Source: Kocuria rosea
Lineage (GTDB): Bacteria; Actinomycetota; Actinomycetes; Actinomycetales; Micrococcaceae
Assembly: GCF_006094695.1 (NCBI RefSeq)
Contig: NZ_CP035103.1
Location: 1,922,001 to 1,986,000 of the forward strand
Reading direction: 5' to 3'
DNA length: 64,000 bases
Made by a program: the position numbers and the translations under genes. The notes beneath the pieces were generated by a model that was not told the DNA's origin, searched no databases, and saw only the letters and a program-made list of their open reading frames with translations. Shown here piece after piece: positions 61,983 through 64,000 of this stretch. Every line of letters starts with the position of its first letter. Position 1 is the first letter of the stretch.

Positions 61983-62579
61983 TCAGCGCAGGGGGCGGCC
62001 GATGGCCCGGGCGGCGCGGCGGACCCGCAGCAGCGCCGCCTGCCGGCCGGGCATCCGCTCGAAGCTCTCGAGCGCGGCCTGCACCAGCGGGGGCGGGCAG
62101 TGCAGGTGCGGGGCGTGCATGAGCTTCTCCAGGGCCGCGGTCCCCTCTTTTCCCGGCACGTGCAGGGCCAGGTCCACCGCGGTGCGCAGCGGCGTGGTGA
62201 CGTGCACCGGCCCGGCGTCGTGGACATCGTAGCCGCCCAGCGTGACCTGGTGCAGCGCCAGGCCCTCCGGCACGGGGGACATCGTGGTGCGGCGCAGCTT
62301 GTCCAGCAGCACCGGCAGGATGCTGGGGCGCCCGGCGCAGTCGTAGAACCACGCGGCGGAGAGCCGCCCGAGCACCCCGCGCCGCAGCAGGTGCGGCGGC
62401 AGCTGCGCCTCGAGCGCCGCGACCTTCACCGCCCGGGTCACCGGGCGCCCGCGCAGCACGTGCGCCTCCAGCACCACGGGCACGAGCACTCCGTCCGTGA
62501 CGAGGGCCGAGAGCTCGGCGCGCGAGAACGGCCGTGCGGGCAGGAACAGGGTGTCGGGGTGCCAGGGCGGGGCGTCCAT
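61983..62579 (-). CDS. AbiEi-antitoxin-like protein
   Basis: A 198-residue protein resembling the type IV AbiEi-family antitoxins of actinobacteria: a winged-helix-like beginning (PFSRAELSALVTDGVLVPV), LPPHLLRRGVLGRLSAAWFY, and a nuclease-like C-terminal half with VHVTTPLRTAVDLALHVPGK and LLRVRRAARAIGRPLR. No nucleotidyltransferase (AbiEii) gene lies next to it, so it may act alone or be an orphan. ATG at 62579 begins MDAPPWHPDTLFL. Convergent with relA, 17 bp between stops. Confidence 0.6.
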   Translation of the reverse strand: MDAPPWHPDTLFLPARPFSRAELSALVTDGVLVPVVLEAHVLRGRPVTRAVKVAALEAQLPPHLLRRGVLGRLSAAWFYDCAGRPSILPVLLDKLRRTTMSPVPEGLALHQVTLGGYDVHDAGPVHVTTPLRTAVDLALHVPGKEGTAALEKLMHAPHLHCPPPLVQAALESFERMPGRQAALLRVRRAARAIGRPLR

Positions 62580-62612
62580 GGGCCCACTCTCGTCCACGGC
62601 CGCGGCACGGGA

Positions 62613-62655
62613 AAGGCCCCGCGGCGCGCTGTGGACAGCGCGGTCGCGGGGCCTT
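62613..62655 (-). terminator. Terminator behind the DUF349 gene
   Basis: AAGGCCCCGC (62613-62622) and GCGGGGCCTT (62646-62655) pair, with an inner GCGCTGT/ACAGCGC stem. Read on the minus strand it lies 16 bp after the DUF349 stop and is followed by TTT, as in a Rho-independent terminator. Confidence 0.8.
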
Positions 62656-62670
62656 CCGGGGCGTCCCCGG

Positions 62671-64000
62671 TCAGCGCAGGTCGGCCGCCGAACGGCGCAG
62701 CGTCTCGAGCCACTGGCGGCTGGTGGCGAGCTCGCCCTCCAGCTTGGCCGCGCGCTTGGTGTCCCCGGTGGCCTGCGCCCGGGCCAGCGCGTCCTCCTGG
62801 TCCTCGATCTTCGACTCGAGCTGGGTGAGCATCGAGTTGGACCGTGCCTTCGTCTCCGGGTTGGAGCGCTGCCACTTCTCGTCCTCGACCTGGCGCACGG
62901 CGTCCTCCACGGTGCGCAGCTCGGCCTCGACCCGGCGCATGTGGGCGCGCGGGACCTTCCCCGCCTGCTCCCACCGGTCCAGGATGTCGCCCAGGGCCCG
63001 CTTGGCGGCCTTGAGGTCCGTGACCGGCAGCAGCGCCTTCGCCTCGGCGAGCAGCTGCTCCTTCACGGCGAGGTTGCCCTCGAACTCCTCGTCGATCCGG
63101 TCGTTGTCGGCCTTGCGCGCCGCGAAGAAGGTGTCCTGGGCGGCGCGGAACCGCGCCCACAGGGCGTCGTCGTCCTTCTTGGAGGCACGCTTGGACTCCT
63201 TCCACCGGTCCATCAGACGGCGGTACTCCGCGGCCGTGGCGCCCCAGTCGGTGGAGCCGGACAGGGCCTCCGCCTCGGCGATGAGGGCCTCCTTGGCCTT
63301 CTTCGCCTCGGAGTTGTCGGCGTCCAGCTGCGAGAAGAACGCCCGGCGGTGCCGGTCGAACGTGGTGCGCGCCGTGCGGAACCGCTTCCACAGGGCGTCC
63401 TCCGCGGCCCGGCCCAGACGGATGCCGGACTTCTGGTGGGTCTTCCACTGGTCGAAGAGCTCCGCCATCCGGGCCGAGGACTGCTTCCACTGCGTGCGCT
63501 GCGGGTCCTGGGCGGCGATCTGCTCCGCCTCCGCCACGATCGCCTCCCGGGCCGCGACGTTCTGGGCGCGCTGCGCCTCGTGGGCGGCCCGCTCGGCGGC
63601 CTCGAGCTCCCGGATCGCCGGGCGCAGGGCCTCCAGCCGGGACTCGAGGGCCTTGACGTCCCCGAGCATCTTGCGCTGGCCGACCTGCTCGGCGAGGTGG
63701 TCCACGGTGCTCTGCATGTCGGCCGAGGGCGCGCCCGCGGCCACGCGCTGCTCGAGCAGCGCCACCTGCGCCTCGACGTCGTCGAACTTCCGGGCGAAGT
63801 AGCCCAGCGCCTCGTCCTCGGTCGCGTCCGGGAACTGGCCGCAGAGGACCTCCTCGCCGTCGACGACCACGTAGACGTGCCCGTCCTCCGTGACCCGCCC
63901 GAAGGCCCGGGCGCGGGCCACGGACTCCGGGGAGGCGAGGGCCGGCGCCGCCGCCGACGGGGCCGCGCTCGGGGCCACCGACGGGGTCGCCGCCGGGGTC
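62671..64000 (-). CDS. DUF349 family protein, 5' end beyond the window
   Basis: At least 440 residues of a coiled-coil-rich protein. Several DUF349 repeats are visible, each with a tryptophan followed by charged helix: TQWKQSSARMAELFDQWKTH, TDWGATAAEYRRLMDRWKES and ALGDILDRWEQAG, separated by DALWKRFRTARTTFDRH and DALWARFRAAQDTFFAAR. A Pro/Ala/Ser-rich linker lies at the window edge and the frame is open to base 64000. A GTG at 63978 could be a start, but the linker composition suggests that the gene continues. DUF349 proteins are of unknown role in actinobacteria. Confidence 0.88.
   Translation of the reverse strand, partial: TPAATPSVAPSAAPSAAAPALASPESVARARAFGRVTEDGHVYVVVDGEEVLCGQFPDATEDEALGYFARKFDDVEAQVALLEQRVAAGAPSADMQSTVDHLAEQVGQRKMLGDVKALESRLEALRPAIRELEAAERAAHEAQRAQNVAAREAIVAEAEQIAAQDPQRTQWKQSSARMAELFDQWKTHQKSGIRLGRAAEDALWKRFRTARTTFDRHRRAFFSQLDADNSEAKKAKEALIAEAEALSGSTDWGATAAEYRRLMDRWKESKRASKKDDDALWARFRAAQDTFFAARKADNDRIDEEFEGNLAVKEQLLAEAKALLPVTDLKAAKRALGDILDRWEQAGKVPRAHMRRVEAELRTVEDAVRQVEDEKWQRSNPETKARSNSMLTQLESKIEDQEDALARAQATGDTKRAAKLEGELATSRQWLETLRRSAADLR

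Overview
The window is about 70% GC, with short intergenic gaps, frequent GTG starts, ATGA/TGATG overlaps and actinobacterial gene sets (murT-gatD, yebC-ruvC-ruvA-ruvB-yajC-secD-secF-relA, MmyB-type and PadR regulators). Content and order suggest a high-GC actinomycete of the Micrococcaceae, most likely Kocuria or a close relative. The genus is an inference. No rRNA, tRNA, CRISPR array or replication origin was seen.

Region 1 (1-8.2 kb) is a detoxification-type module. A TetR regulator (4984-5586) lies between a divergent DHA2-type efflux pump plus an F420-reductase-like NAD(P)-binding protein and, on its other side, a second such protein and an LLM flavin monooxygenase. One 15-bp operator, CGGAG-N5-CTCCG, occurs twice before the pump, twice before the monooxygenase and once (one mismatch) before tetR. 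The flavin reductase overlapping the monooxygenase has lost its middle through an in-frame deletion.

Region 2 (8.5-18.9 kb) is accessory: GNAT, SDR, DUF3159 membrane protein, MmyB-type regulator, two small proteins, a complete IS21-family element (13090-15266, 50-bp imperfect inverted repeats, 5-bp target duplication GCTGG), a DUF418/DUF1624-like membrane protein, a HAD-IIA phosphatase and an esterase.

Region 3 (18.9-28.7 kb) is a carbohydrate-acid type catabolic island: TIM-barrel isomerase, SDR, split transketolase, FadR-type GntR regulator, GntP-family permease and a 3-hydroxyisobutyrate-dehydrogenase-like gene with one in-frame TGA. Three promoters share a palindrome built on ACTGT-TA-ACAGT, very likely the operator of this GntR protein. 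An IS30 element borders the island.

Region 4 (28.7-42.9 kb) is a mixed stretch. It holds an MFS transporter, a B3/B4-domain gene lacking its centre next to a DapA-family lyase, an MFS remnant, a PadR/membrane-protein pair with its own palindromic operator, a small gene broken by two frameshifts, a PEP-synthase/rifampin-phosphotransferase-like enzyme, a LysE/LysR divergent pair and a beta-carbonic anhydrase.

Region 5 (42.9-47.9 kb) is an asparagine-use operon: GntR regulator, asparaginase, aspartase, asparagine permease. It would import Asn and convert it through Asp to fumarate plus two ammonia. Its two longest spacers are unusually C-rich, and one holds a 16-bp tandem repeat.

Region 6 (47.9-64 kb) moves into core genome: murT-gatD (lipid II amidation; this MurT lacks the usual zinc-ribbon cysteines), yebC, ruvCAB with a LexA-like box before ruvA, yajC-secD-secF, relA, an AbiEi-like protein and a DUF349 protein running off the window.
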